DNA from: JAGTVG01 sp964543195
GTDB taxonomy: Bacteria; Bacteroidota; Bacteroidia; Cytophagales; Cyclobacteriaceae
Direction: 5' to 3'
NCBI GenBank assembly: GCA_964543195.1
Contig: CAZIXF010000028.1
Location: forward strand, 3,407 to 67,406
Length of the DNA: 64,000 bases
Position numbers and translations under genes: made by a program. The notes below the pieces were generated by a model that saw only the letters and a program-made list of their open reading frames with translations, was not told the DNA's origin and made no database searches. The first letter of the stretch is position 1, and each line of letters begins with the position of its first letter. This document shows, one piece after another, positions 1 to 8,677 of the stretch.

Positions 1-251
1 TGGCGATCGACCCGGAAAATGAAAAACTGATGACGGAAATGTCGCAACTGCTGGAGGCCGGCTGGGAGGAAGCACTGCCTAAGTGGGTAACCGATATTCC
101 GGATAATCCGGAAGCGCCACCTGCCTATGGCTGGGGCAATGAAGGTGCACCCAGGCGAAAAGTCTGGCATGAGGTGTATGGCGGACGGGAAGAACAAGGA
201 TGGAGGAAGGCCACTGAATTACGACTCCGGCAGGAATCGGAGAATAATTGA
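1..251 (+). CDS. sulfatase, C-terminal end (partial)
   Basis: The reading frame is open from base 3 and runs off the left edge of the window. It encodes about 82 residues beginning AIDPENEKL and containing MSQLLEAGWEEALP. This matches the C-terminal tail of bacterial S1-type sulfatases, where the last helix (…L..GW..ALP) follows the 'DP.E..NL' segment. The catalytic part lies outside the window, so neither activity nor subfamily can be judged. It is followed by a 214-bp spacer and then a DeoR regulator in the same direction. Assignment is by tail similarity only. Confidence 0.55.
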   Translation, partial: AIDPENEKLMTEMSQLLEAGWEEALPKWVTDIPDNPEAPPAYGWGNEGAPRRKVWHEVYGGREEQGWRKATELRLRQESENN

Positions 252-306
252 TTCAATTATGTGCTGATTCTGAAAAGATGTATGTGATCAGGTTTTTCAG
301 ATCAGA

Positions 307-362
307 GATCCCGGAATCGTTTAAAAAGTATCCTGATCCCGGAATCGTTTAAAAAGCATCCT
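307..362. repeat. perfectly abutting 28-bp tandem duplication
   Basis: Bases 307-334 and 335-362 are the same 28-bp unit (starting GATCCCGGAATCG, ending ATCCT) with one T/C difference. It lies between the sulfatase tail and the DeoR gene, about 105-160 bp upstream of the DeoR start. It could be a duplicated operator or a replication-slippage product. Confidence 0.85.
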
Positions 363-465
363 GTAGGATTTCGGAAACCCCTTTTGAATTTTTACTTTCA
401 CTTTCTATTGACATTTCGGATATTTTCATTTTATTTTAAAACGTAATTAATCGAAGATTGATTCC

Positions 466-1251
466 ATGAGGAAATTCGATAATATGCTGGCCAACCAGCG
501 CAGGGAAAAGATAATTGACCTGTTGCGGGAAGACGGTTCCGCCAAGGTGGCCCATTTATCGAAGGTCTTTAAAGTTTCCGAAGTCACCGTAAGACAGGAT
601 CTGGAAAAGCTCGAACAGGACGGGCTGATCATCCGTGAACATGGGGGTGCTTTTTTAAAAAGTGTGGAAAACCAGGTAAGGGCCTTCACCCTGATGAATA
701 AGGATAACCTGGATAAAAAAGAAGTGATCGGGAAAAAGGCTGGCGGCCTGATCGACAATGGCGATACCATAATCCTGGATTCGGGATCCACTACTACAGA
801 GATCGCCAAAAACCTCACGGATAGAAGGAACCTTACGGTAATTACCAATGCGTTGAATATTGCCATAATCCTGGGAGGAGAACCCGGTATAGATGTGATC
901 ATGACGGGTGGTGAGTTTAAGCCACCTACCTTGTCGCTTACCGGCCAGAAGGCCGCCGATTTTTTTGGCAACGTACATGTTGACAAGTTATTCCTGGCCA
1001 CCGCCGGGATATCTTTAAGGGCCGGGCTCACCTATCCGAGCCTGAGTGATATCGCGGTAAAGCGGGCCATGATCGAAGTGGCTGAAACGGTTTACCTGGC
1101 GGCCGATTCAACCAAGATCGGCAAAGGGGCTTTTGCCAGTCTCGGGGCACTGTCATTAATTGATTACATCATTACCGATTCGGCCATTGACGAAAGCCAC
1201 AAAAAATTGTTTCATGACCATGATATCGAATTGATCATCGCAGAATTATAA
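466..1251 (+). CDS. DeoR-family transcriptional regulator
   Basis: The 261-residue product has the usual DeoR-family length. Residues ~1-60 form the winged helix-turn-helix (QRREKIIDLLREDGSAKVAHLSKVF…VTVRQDLEKLEQDGLIIREHGGA). Residues ~75-235 form the DeoRC sugar-phosphate sensor, with the DSGSTTTEIA and TGGEF segments typical of ribose-phosphate-isomerase-like folds. Family members usually repress an adjacent sugar operon and are released by a phosphorylated sugar intermediate. Here it heads the transporter-isomerase-transketolase-kinase operon, so it is the likely local regulator. The effector is unknown. Confidence 0.93.
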   Translation: MRKFDNMLANQRREKIIDLLREDGSAKVAHLSKVFKVSEVTVRQDLEKLEQDGLIIREHGGAFLKSVENQVRAFTLMNKDNLDKKEVIGKKAGGLIDNGDTIILDSGSTTTEIAKNLTDRRNLTVITNALNIAIILGGEPGIDVIMTGGEFKPPTLSLTGQKAADFFGNVHVDKLFLATAGISLRAGLTYPSLSDIAVKRAMIEVAETVYLAADSTKIGKGAFASLGALSLIDYIITDSAIDESHKKLFHDHDIELIIAEL

Positions 1252-1273
1252 ATTTTTTTTAATCGAACCAACC

Positions 1274-2290
1274 ATGATTTTAATCGAAAGTTATCCGCTT
1301 GCCGTTCTTTTCTTTGTTTTCACCATGATCTGCTGGGGTTCCTGGGCCAATATGCAGAAAGTAGCCGAAAAGAACTGGCGCTTTGAATTATTTTACTGGG
1401 ATCTTGCCATCGGATTACTGGTATTTGCTGCATTGGCGGCTTTTACCGTGGGCAGTTTTGGTGAAGCCGGCCGCCCCTTTCTTGTCGATCTGAAACAAGC
1501 CAATACGGAAAGTATAGCCTATGCCATGCTGGGAGGAGTAGTCTGGAACCTGGGTAATATTCTGCTCGTAGCGGCTATTGCAGTAGCCGGTATGTCGGTA
1601 GGTTTTCCCATCGGAGGAGGTATCGCCTGGATCCTGGGTATAGTGGTCAACTACGTGCTGGTCAGACTTGATCCTGTCAAGACTTATGAGGGAAATCAAT
1701 TCCTGCTCTGGTCCGGCGTGGCGGTGATCACCGTGGCCATATATTTCAGTATGCTTTCCTATAAAAGACTGGCCTCGGAAACTGCCAAACCCACTGTTAA
1801 AGGTATATTGCTTTCAGTTTCTGCCGGGATTTTGATCGCCTTTTTCTACGGACTGGTGGTCAAGTCGCTTGATAATGATTTTGTAGCAGGGGGTACGGGG
1901 AATCTGACCCCTTTTACAGGGGTGTTTTTCTTTTCTGTAGGGGTTTTTGTGAGCACCCTGGTGTTCAATCCATTTTTCATGAAATATCCGGTACAGGGGG
2001 AACCGGTAAAGATGTCATGGTACTGGAAGGGTGATTTTAAGACGCATACATCGGGCGTGATAGGCGGTTTTATATGGATGCTGGGCATGGTGATGAGCTT
2101 TATGGCAGCCGGAGCAGCCAATCCGGCTATTTCCTATGCGCTCAGTAATGCAGCTCCGGTTGTGGCTATTTTATGGGGTGTGCTGATCTGGAAAGAATTC
2201 CGGGGAGCGCCCAAAGGCACCAATACCCTGCTGGTGTTGATGTTCATTCTATACCTTGTCGGGTTGGTATTGATTACAGCCTCCAACTGA
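1274..2290 (+). CDS. GRP/DMT-type sugar permease (RhaT/ureide-permease-like)
   Basis: The 338-residue protein has about ten hydrophobic segments. It starts with FFVFTMICWGSWANMQK and has glycine-rich helices (MLGGVVWNLGNILL; GMSVGFPIGGGIAWILG), the pattern of the glucose/ribose porter and plant ureide permease group of the drug/metabolite transporter superfamily. It starts 22 bp after the DeoR stop and precedes the isomerase, so it probably imports the sugar (or polyol) used by this operon. Substrate cannot be read from sequence. No ABC or PTS components are present, consistent with secondary transport. Confidence 0.8.
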   Translation: MILIESYPLAVLFFVFTMICWGSWANMQKVAEKNWRFELFYWDLAIGLLVFAALAAFTVGSFGEAGRPFLVDLKQANTESIAYAMLGGVVWNLGNILLVAAIAVAGMSVGFPIGGGIAWILGIVVNYVLVRLDPVKTYEGNQFLLWSGVAVITVAIYFSMLSYKRLASETAKPTVKGILLSVSAGILIAFFYGLVVKSLDNDFVAGGTGNLTPFTGVFFFSVGVFVSTLVFNPFFMKYPVQGEPVKMSWYWKGDFKTHTSGVIGGFIWMLGMVMSFMAAGAANPAISYALSNAAPVVAILWGVLIWKEFRGAPKGTNTLLVLMFILYLVGLVLITASN

Positions 2291-2346
2291 TCGATCAGAG
2301 GTAATTTTCAAGGCAGGTAATTATTTTTTTATTCTAAAAATTCAAC

Positions 2347-3762
2347 ATGATGAAAAATGAATCAATAGGAGTAATTTTCGGGAACAGGGATTTTTTTCCC
2401 GATCATCTGGTCACTGAAGCCAGGAATGATATACAGAAGGTATTAAAAGATCTGGGAATCGGGGGCATCATGCTTTCGGAGGAAGATACCAAATTGGGGG
2501 GTGTCGAAATATTCCGGGAAGCGAACATTTGTGCCGATCTTTTCAGAAAAAACAGGGACCGTATACTGGGTGTACTGGTGGTACTTCCGAACTTCGGGGA
2601 TGAAAAAGGCGTGGCCGATACATTGAAGATGGCCGAACTTAACGTACCCGTACTCATCCAGGGCTATCCCGACGACCTGGATAAGCTGGATCCATCAAGA
2701 AGAAGAGATGCTTATTGCGGTAAAATATCGGTAACCAATAACCTTTATCAGTACGGCATTAAATTTTCGCTCACAGGAAAACATGTTATTCATCCAACTG
2801 ATCCTGAATTTACCGAAGATCTGAAAAAGTTTATGGCGGTATGCCGTGTGGTGAAAGGCCTAGGGAAGGTCAGGATCGGTGCTGTGGGGGCCCGGCCGGG
2901 AGCCTTCAACACGGTTCGTTACAGTGAAAAGATCCTTCAGCGAAACGGGATCTCCGTAACCACCGTCGACCTGTCCGAATTGCTTGGAAAGGCTGAAAAA
3001 TTGGGTGCCGGCGATAAAAAGGTCAGGGGCCATCTTGACCGGATCAGGGAGTATGCTTCTACGGGAAAAACACCCGACAACCGGTTGCTGCAGATCGCCA
3101 AACTGGATGTGGTCCTGAAGGAATTCATGGAAGAAAATGCACTGGATGCCACCGCCATACAATGCTGGACTTCATTGCAGCAAAACTATGGCTGTAATGT
3201 ATGTACAAGCATGAGTATGATGAGCGAAAACATGCTTCCCAGCGCCTGCGAGGTGGATGTAACCGGGACACTTACCATGTATGCCATGCAGCTTGCATCC
3301 GGATCGCCCAGTGCGCTGGTGGACTGGAACAATAATTATGCAGATGATCAAAATAAATGTGTCTTGTTCCACTGTGGAAACTGGGCTAAATCATTTCTCC
3401 CCGATATCGAGATCAGCAATGCGCCGATTCTCGGTACTACAGTAGGTGTGGAGAATACTTATGGGGCGCTGGATGGCAGGGCTCCCGCCTCAGACCTTAC
3501 CTTTGGCCGGATCAGTTCCGATGATTCCAGGGGTGTGTTGAAAGCTTATGTGGGCGAAGGGGAATTGACGGATGATGAGTTGAAAACATTTGGGAACCGG
3601 GCTGTCGCCCATATTAACGGATTGCAAAATCTGATGAATTATGTGTGCCGGAATGGTTTTGAGCATCACGTGGTCATGAATGCCTCCAGGACTGCCGATA
3701 TCCTGGAAGAAGCCTTTTTGAATTACATGGGGTGGGAGGTATATAAACACCCGGGTAAATAA
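2347..3762 (+). CDS. L-fucose/L-arabinose isomerase-family protein
   Basis: The 471-residue protein has the layout of the FucI/AraA ketol-isomerase superfamily. The N-terminal Rossmann-like region contains VIFGNRDFFPDHL and VLVVLPNFGDEKGV. The middle domain contains KVRIGAVGARPGAFNT. The C-terminal half contains the cysteine-rich CNVCTSMSMMSE, the EVDVTGTLTMYAMQL segment and the terminal EHHVVMNASRTADIL block. It is the only isomerase in the operon, so it likely converts the imported aldose to the ketose used by the kinase and transketolase. It is not of the TIM-barrel xylose-isomerase fold. Specificity is unknown. Confidence 0.82.
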   Translation: MMKNESIGVIFGNRDFFPDHLVTEARNDIQKVLKDLGIGGIMLSEEDTKLGGVEIFREANICADLFRKNRDRILGVLVVLPNFGDEKGVADTLKMAELNVPVLIQGYPDDLDKLDPSRRRDAYCGKISVTNNLYQYGIKFSLTGKHVIHPTDPEFTEDLKKFMAVCRVVKGLGKVRIGAVGARPGAFNTVRYSEKILQRNGISVTTVDLSELLGKAEKLGAGDKKVRGHLDRIREYASTGKTPDNRLLQIAKLDVVLKEFMEENALDATAIQCWTSLQQNYGCNVCTSMSMMSENMLPSACEVDVTGTLTMYAMQLASGSPSALVDWNNNYADDQNKCVLFHCGNWAKSFLPDIEISNAPILGTTVGVENTYGALDGRAPASDLTFGRISSDDSRGVLKAYVGEGELTDDELKTFGNRAVAHINGLQNLMNYVCRNGFEHHVVMNASRTADILEEAFLNYMGWEVYKHPGK

Positions 3763-3790
3763 CATAATAACTAAGCGCTGTCAGCTCATC

Positions 3791-4639
3791 ATGACGCTAA
3801 CTCTGAAGGAACTGGAAAAAAAATCCATTGAATACCGGAAAAAGATTCTCCGGTATATTAAAGAAACCGGTGCCGGACATACCGGGGGCAGCCTGTCCTG
3901 TATTGATATTCTCAATGTATTATATAACCGGATATTGAATGTAAGACCGGAGACATTCCATGACCCGGACCGCGACCGGTACCTACAAAGCAAGGGCCAT
4001 TCGGTAGAAGCGCTTTATGTGGTATTGGCAGACAGGAAATTTTTTCAGGAAACTGAGCTGGAAACCCTGTGCCGGTATAAATCACATTATGTGGGACATC
4101 CGACGAGGAAGGTCAACGGGGTAGAACAAAATACCGGTGCGCTGGGACATGGATTATCCGTCAGCGTGGGTATGGCTTTGGGTGGGAAAATGGATTCCAG
4201 GGACTATAAGGTGTTTACTTTATTGGGTGATGGCGAACTGACCGAAGGTTCCAATTGGGAGGCCGCGCTTTCTGCCTCCCATTATAAACTTGACAACCTT
4301 ATCGCAATCATTGATTATAATGGTTTACAGATCACCGATCGAACCAGGAATGTATGTAATACCGATCCGCTGGATGAAAAGTTCAAAGCATTCGGATGGC
4401 ATGTTGAAAAAATGAATGGTCACGATTTCGGTGATATGATCAATACCCTTGTAAAGGTGCCCTTTACTCCTGGCAAGCCTGGCTGTATCATTGCTCAAAC
4501 GGTAAAGGGTAAAGGCGTGAGTTTTATGGAAAATGAAAAAAAGTGGCATCACGGTGTTCCGGATGATAAACAGTTCCTGCTGGCTCAGGAAGAATTGGAT
4601 AAGGCTATGATCGCTCTCGGCTGGCAAGGAATTGAATAG
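3791..4639 (+). CDS. transketolase, N-terminal (TPP-domain) subunit
   Basis: The 282-residue protein corresponds to the PP domain of transketolase. GHTGGSLSCIDIL is near residue 30. QSKGHSVEALYVVLA, GALGHGLSVSVGMALG and the thiamine-diphosphate/Mg motif GDGELTEGSNWEAA…DYNGLQ follow. It ends at the domain boundary, so it must work with the separate C-terminal subunit encoded 9 bp downstream. Split transketolases occur in general pentose metabolism but also as the apulose-4-phosphate enzyme (AptA/AptB type) of apiose catabolism. Its position beside an isomerase and an FGGY kinase favours a dedicated sugar role. Confidence 0.93.
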   Translation: MTLTLKELEKKSIEYRKKILRYIKETGAGHTGGSLSCIDILNVLYNRILNVRPETFHDPDRDRYLQSKGHSVEALYVVLADRKFFQETELETLCRYKSHYVGHPTRKVNGVEQNTGALGHGLSVSVGMALGGKMDSRDYKVFTLLGDGELTEGSNWEAALSASHYKLDNLIAIIDYNGLQITDRTRNVCNTDPLDEKFKAFGWHVEKMNGHDFGDMINTLVKVPFTPGKPGCIIAQTVKGKGVSFMENEKKWHHGVPDDKQFLLAQEELDKAMIALGWQGIE

Positions 4640-4648
4640 CAAGAACGA

Positions 4649-5617
4649 ATGAAAGGAACCTACACAACAGGTTATAAGGCTAATCTGGAAGTCTTTTCGA
4701 GCACCCTACAGGAGCTGGCAACAGAGGATGATCAAATTTTGGTGGTGACCAGTGATTCGAGAGGTTCGGGTAAGCTCGTTCCCTTTGGAGAGAAATTTCC
4801 CGGTCGGATCATCGAAACGGGAATAGCAGAACAGAACCTGGTAGGAATTTCTGCCGGGCTGGCTTCGACGGGGAAAATCGTGTTTGCCGTATCGCCTGCC
4901 TGTTTTCTTACGGCCCGGGCGCTTGAGCAAATAAAAAACGATGTGGCCTATTCCGACCAACCGGTCAGGCTGATAGGCATCAGTGCAGGTGTAAGTTACG
5001 GGGCCCTTGGGTCGACGCATCACAGCTTGCATGACCTCGCAGCCTTGCGCGCAATACATAATCTGATCATTTGCGCTCCGGCCGACAATATGGAAACCGA
5101 AAAAGCGATCAGGTTGGCTGCGGAAACGGATCAGCCATTATATATACGATTTGGGAAGAAGCCCATGCCTTTCTTATACCATCATGATATCGATTTTGCG
5201 TTTGGCAAGGCTCTGAAAGTCAAAGAAGGTCGTGAGGTAGCGATCATTGCCACGGGAGAAACGGTATATCCATCACTGGAGGCAGCTTCCGAGCTGGAGG
5301 AAAACTATAATCTGAGTACCCGGGTGATCAGCATGCATACCATCAAACCGCTGGACAGAGAGATGCTGGCTGATACGGCAAACAGATGCCGGGCTTTACT
5401 TACGGTAGAGGAACATAGTATTTTTGGAGGACTGGGAGAGGCCTGTGCAACCTGTCTGATGGAACTGGGTTATTTTATGCCCTTTGCCAGGATAGGCATT
5501 CCTGACGAGTATACCATAACCGGCTCACAGAATGATATCTTCGATCATTATGGATTAAACGGAAAAGGTATCGCGCAAAAAGCAATTCAATTACTTAAAA
5601 AAAATAAAAAATCATGA
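4649..5617 (+). CDS. transketolase, C-terminal (Pyr-domain) subunit
   Basis: The 322-residue protein contains the pyrimidine-binding domain (ETGIAEQNLVGISAGLASTG, with the Glu that activates TPP) and the C-terminal domain (IATGETVYPSLEAASEL…LLTVEEHSIFGGLGEA). It pairs with the preceding N-terminal subunit. Its stop overlaps the start of the following DUF1593 gene by 4 bp (ATGA), showing translational coupling. Confidence 0.93.
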   Translation: MKGTYTTGYKANLEVFSSTLQELATEDDQILVVTSDSRGSGKLVPFGEKFPGRIIETGIAEQNLVGISAGLASTGKIVFAVSPACFLTARALEQIKNDVAYSDQPVRLIGISAGVSYGALGSTHHSLHDLAALRAIHNLIICAPADNMETEKAIRLAAETDQPLYIRFGKKPMPFLYHHDIDFAFGKALKVKEGREVAIIATGETVYPSLEAASELEENYNLSTRVISMHTIKPLDREMLADTANRCRALLTVEEHSIFGGLGEACATCLMELGYFMPFARIGIPDEYTITGSQNDIFDHYGLNGKGIAQKAIQLLKKNKKS

Positions 5618-7032
5618 AACTCATTTTCTGTTCATTAATTATCTGTTGCATTCTCGTTCCGGTGTTAGAAGCTCAAGGTCAATCACCGGAAACCAAGCAC
5701 CGTGTTCTTATCCTTACCGATATCGAAAACGAACCGGACGATGCCGAATCGCTGGTCAGGTTCCTGTTGTATTCCAATATGTTCGATGTGGAAGGATTGA
5801 TCGCCACCACTTCCTGCTGGCAGCGTGATGAAATAGCGGACTGGCGTATTTATGAGATCCTGGATGCCTATGGAAAGGTGCGTGATAATCTTGAACAGCA
5901 TGAACAAGGTTATCCTGATACCGGTTATCTTCGGTCAGTGACCAAGAGAGGGTATCCTGACTTTGGAATGAATGCTGTGGGAGAAGGCAAGGAATCGGAA
6001 GGATCGGATTGGATCATCGAAGTGGTCGACAGGGATGCTCACCGACCCGTATGGATACCGATATGGGGCGGCGCCAATTGCCTTGCCCAGGCGTTATGGA
6101 AGGTGAAAAACACCCGGAGTGAGGAAGAACTGGCGGAATTTGTTTCCCGGATCAGGGTCTATACGATCTCCGACCAGGATGATTCGGGACCCTGGATGCG
6201 CAATACCTTCCCTGAACTTTTTTATATATGCAGCCCCGGCTATCATGAGAACGGAGGACAATCCTATTATTTTGCCACCTGGATCGGCATTTCGGGAGAA
6301 AGACATTATAAATTCCCATCGGGCGCCGATCAATATATCGTAAGCAACGACTGGGTGGATGAACATATCCAGAACCATGGCCCCCTGGGAGCCGAGTATC
6401 CCGATATTGCCTACATAATGGAAGGGGATACGCCTTCTTTTCTTTACCTTGTAAACAACGGCCTTAACGTTCCGGAACATCCGGATTACGGGTCATGGGG
6501 AGGACGATATGCCTTTTATACGCCTGCCGCAAGAAACTTTTTTCATGAACCCGAAACACGGCCTTTCTGGACCAATACATCGGATATGGTAACCGGCAAG
6601 GATGGGTTGATCTATGTGGATGAACAAGCCACAATCTGGAGATGGAGAGAGGCCTTTCAGAATGATTTTGCCGCCCGGATGGACTGGACCATCCAGGCAT
6701 TTGAGGAAGCCAATCATCCGCCCGTGGCCAGGATCGATAAGGGTCATTTGGTCAATGTTTTCAGCGGGGAAAAAGTGAATTTAAATGCGGAAGATTGGGA
6801 AGACCCGGATGGTGACGACCTGAGCTTTGAATGGCTATATTATAAAGAGGCAGGATCCTATGGGGGTAATCTGGAAATGGATGGCGTCCGGAATCCGGTC
6901 ATGTCCTTTACCGTGCCGGATGTCGATCAGTCGGAAATAATTCACATTATCCTATCGGTTACGGACAACGGCAGCCCGCCGCTGACCCGTTACCGGCGGC
7001 TTATTGTAAACATTCTGCCCAAAGTGGAATGA
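5614..7032 (+). CDS. exported DUF1593 (nucleoside-hydrolase-like) protein
   Basis: The 472-residue protein begins with a signal peptide (MKLIFCSLIICCILVPV, then LEAQGQS). Residues ~30-350 match the DUF1593 nucleoside-hydrolase-like domain, with the metal-site segment LTDIENEPDDAESLVRFLL. The C-terminal ~100 residues form an Ig-like/PKD-type β-domain (RIDKGHLVNVFSGEKVNLNAEDWEDPDGDD at the junction). The fold acts on furanosyl linkages in characterised nucleoside hydrolases; the biochemical role of DUF1593 proteins is poorly known. Its 4-bp overlap with transketolase and position before the kinase place it in the same pathway, perhaps releasing a furanose sugar in the periplasm (inference). Confidence 0.85.
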   Translation: MKLIFCSLIICCILVPVLEAQGQSPETKHRVLILTDIENEPDDAESLVRFLLYSNMFDVEGLIATTSCWQRDEIADWRIYEILDAYGKVRDNLEQHEQGYPDTGYLRSVTKRGYPDFGMNAVGEGKESEGSDWIIEVVDRDAHRPVWIPIWGGANCLAQALWKVKNTRSEEELAEFVSRIRVYTISDQDDSGPWMRNTFPELFYICSPGYHENGGQSYYFATWIGISGERHYKFPSGADQYIVSNDWVDEHIQNHGPLGAEYPDIAYIMEGDTPSFLYLVNNGLNVPEHPDYGSWGGRYAFYTPAARNFFHEPETRPFWTNTSDMVTGKDGLIYVDEQATIWRWREAFQNDFAARMDWTIQAFEEANHPPVARIDKGHLVNVFSGEKVNLNAEDWEDPDGDDLSFEWLYYKEAGSYGGNLEMDGVRNPVMSFTVPDVDQSEIIHIILSVTDNGSPPLTRYRRLIVNILPKVE

Positions 7033-7067
7033 TCAACATCGATTGTATAATTCAAAAATAATAGATC

Positions 7068-8567
7068 ATGTCTGAAAAAGTGATATTAGCTATCGACCAG
7101 GGTACAAGCAGTACCAAATCACTGATATTCAGTCCAAACGGGAAAGTGCTGGCGAGGGGATCAGCCCCGTTGACTTCCTGTTACCCGAAGCCGGGATATG
7201 TCGAGCAGAAGCCGGATGAGATATACGGGAATGTGATCGATTCGCTTCGGTTATGCCTCGAGGATTATAAAAATATGGGAGGTAATCCGGATGATATCGA
7301 AACATGCGGGATCTCCAATCAGCGGGAAACGATGGTCGTGTGGAACAGGAAAGGTGAGCCACTTTATAATGCCATTGTCTGGCAATGTAAACGGTCCATA
7401 GGTATTTGTGAACGTTTGGCAAAAGAAGGTTTAGAAAAAGAGATCAACCGGAGGACGGGACTGATCATCGATCCGTATTTTTCAGGTACAAAGATGATCT
7501 GGCTTTATGAACAGGAGGAAGAGATAAAAAAAGCAGTTGATGGGGGAGATGCTTATTTTGGAACGGTTGATTGCTGGTTGCTCTATCGGCTGACCAAAGG
7601 AGAAAAGTATTATACCGATTATACCAATGCATCCAGAACTCTTTTTTTAAACCTTGAATCCCTGGAGTGGGACCGGAGTCTGATGGAAAAATTCGGCCTG
7701 GCCGGGCTAAACCTGCCGGAGCCCAAACCCTCTTCCTTTTTGTTCGGTACTTCCGACTTTAACGGTTTGCTGGATAAAAAAATCCCCATTACCGGAATGA
7801 TCGGTGACTCCCATGCCGCTGCTTTCGGTGAGGGTTGTTATGAAAAAGGCACAGCCAAAGCTACCCTCGGAACAGGCTCCTCCATACTGCTCAATACCGG
7901 TGAAAAGCCGGTGTATTCTCAAAAGGGCATGGTCACTACGATCTGTTGGAGCATAACAGAACGGGTAGATTATGCGCTTGAAGGTATCATTGTTACGTGC
8001 GGAGCAACGATCGAATGGCTGAAAAACCAACTTGGATTATTTGCTGACAGTAAAGAGACGGAACAAATGGCCGCCACGGTAGAGAATAACAACGGAGTGT
8101 ACCTGGTGCCTGCATTCAGCGGCCTGGGGGCACCCCATTGGAAAATGGATGCACGTGCCGTTATCTCCGGCCTAACCCTGGGCTGTAATAAAAACCATCT
8201 GGTGAGGGCTGCCCTGGAATCCATTCCCTATCAGATCAAGGATGTGATTGCTGCCATGGAGGAGGAAAGTGGTCAGCCGCTCAGGGAATTAAAGATAGAC
8301 GGAGGAATAAGTGCAAACCGGTTTGTGGTGCAGTACCTTACCGATTTATTGAATACAAAGGTCGTTAATATAGGTATGGCCGATGTATCGGGTCTGGGTG
8401 CGGCATTAATTGCGGCTACCGGGATTGGTATCTATTCATCGCCGGAACAGATCCGGATCGATCAGTCGGAGATCAAATCCTTCACTCCCGGAAAAGGCCT
8501 CAGGTTTGTGGATAAAAGTTACGAGGGCTGGAAGGAAACGATCCAAAGGATCTATCTTACGGATTAA
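7068..8567 (+). CDS. FGGY-family carbohydrate kinase (glycerol-kinase-like)
   Basis: The 499-residue protein has the FGGY length and fold. The N-terminal phosphate loop is AIDQGTSSTKSLIF. GISNQRET is at residues 81-88 and WQCKR near 105. A second domain carries GTGSSILLNTG, VPAFSGLGAPHW and LKIDGGISANRFVVQYLTD. GISNQRET and the following tryptophan are typical of the glycerol kinase subgroup. The substrate-base motif, however, is GDSHAA (Asp247) where glycerol kinase has GDQ.AA, so the substrate is probably not glycerol. It is the last gene of the operon and likely phosphorylates the ketose made by the isomerase. Confidence 0.88.
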   Translation: MSEKVILAIDQGTSSTKSLIFSPNGKVLARGSAPLTSCYPKPGYVEQKPDEIYGNVIDSLRLCLEDYKNMGGNPDDIETCGISNQRETMVVWNRKGEPLYNAIVWQCKRSIGICERLAKEGLEKEINRRTGLIIDPYFSGTKMIWLYEQEEEIKKAVDGGDAYFGTVDCWLLYRLTKGEKYYTDYTNASRTLFLNLESLEWDRSLMEKFGLAGLNLPEPKPSSFLFGTSDFNGLLDKKIPITGMIGDSHAAAFGEGCYEKGTAKATLGTGSSILLNTGEKPVYSQKGMVTTICWSITERVDYALEGIIVTCGATIEWLKNQLGLFADSKETEQMAATVENNNGVYLVPAFSGLGAPHWKMDARAVISGLTLGCNKNHLVRAALESIPYQIKDVIAAMEEESGQPLRELKIDGGISANRFVVQYLTDLLNTKVVNIGMADVSGLGAALIAATGIGIYSSPEQIRIDQSEIKSFTPGKGLRFVDKSYEGWKETIQRIYLTD

Positions 8568-8677
8568 ACGGTTAATGAACGGAAGAGGACCATCATCGGA
8601 AAAGCACTTGTGCTTATTGCCAATTTCATTTGGCCTTGCTCCACAGATCGGATCATCATCAGTTAAAAAACCGGTTA

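Noticed and set aside
466..8567. Operon as a sulfoquinovose transketolase pathway
   Set aside because: A split transketolase and isomerase fit, but there is an FGGY kinase and no sulfonate reductase/dehydrogenase or sulfonate exporter. Kept only as a weaker alternative to an apiose-like route.
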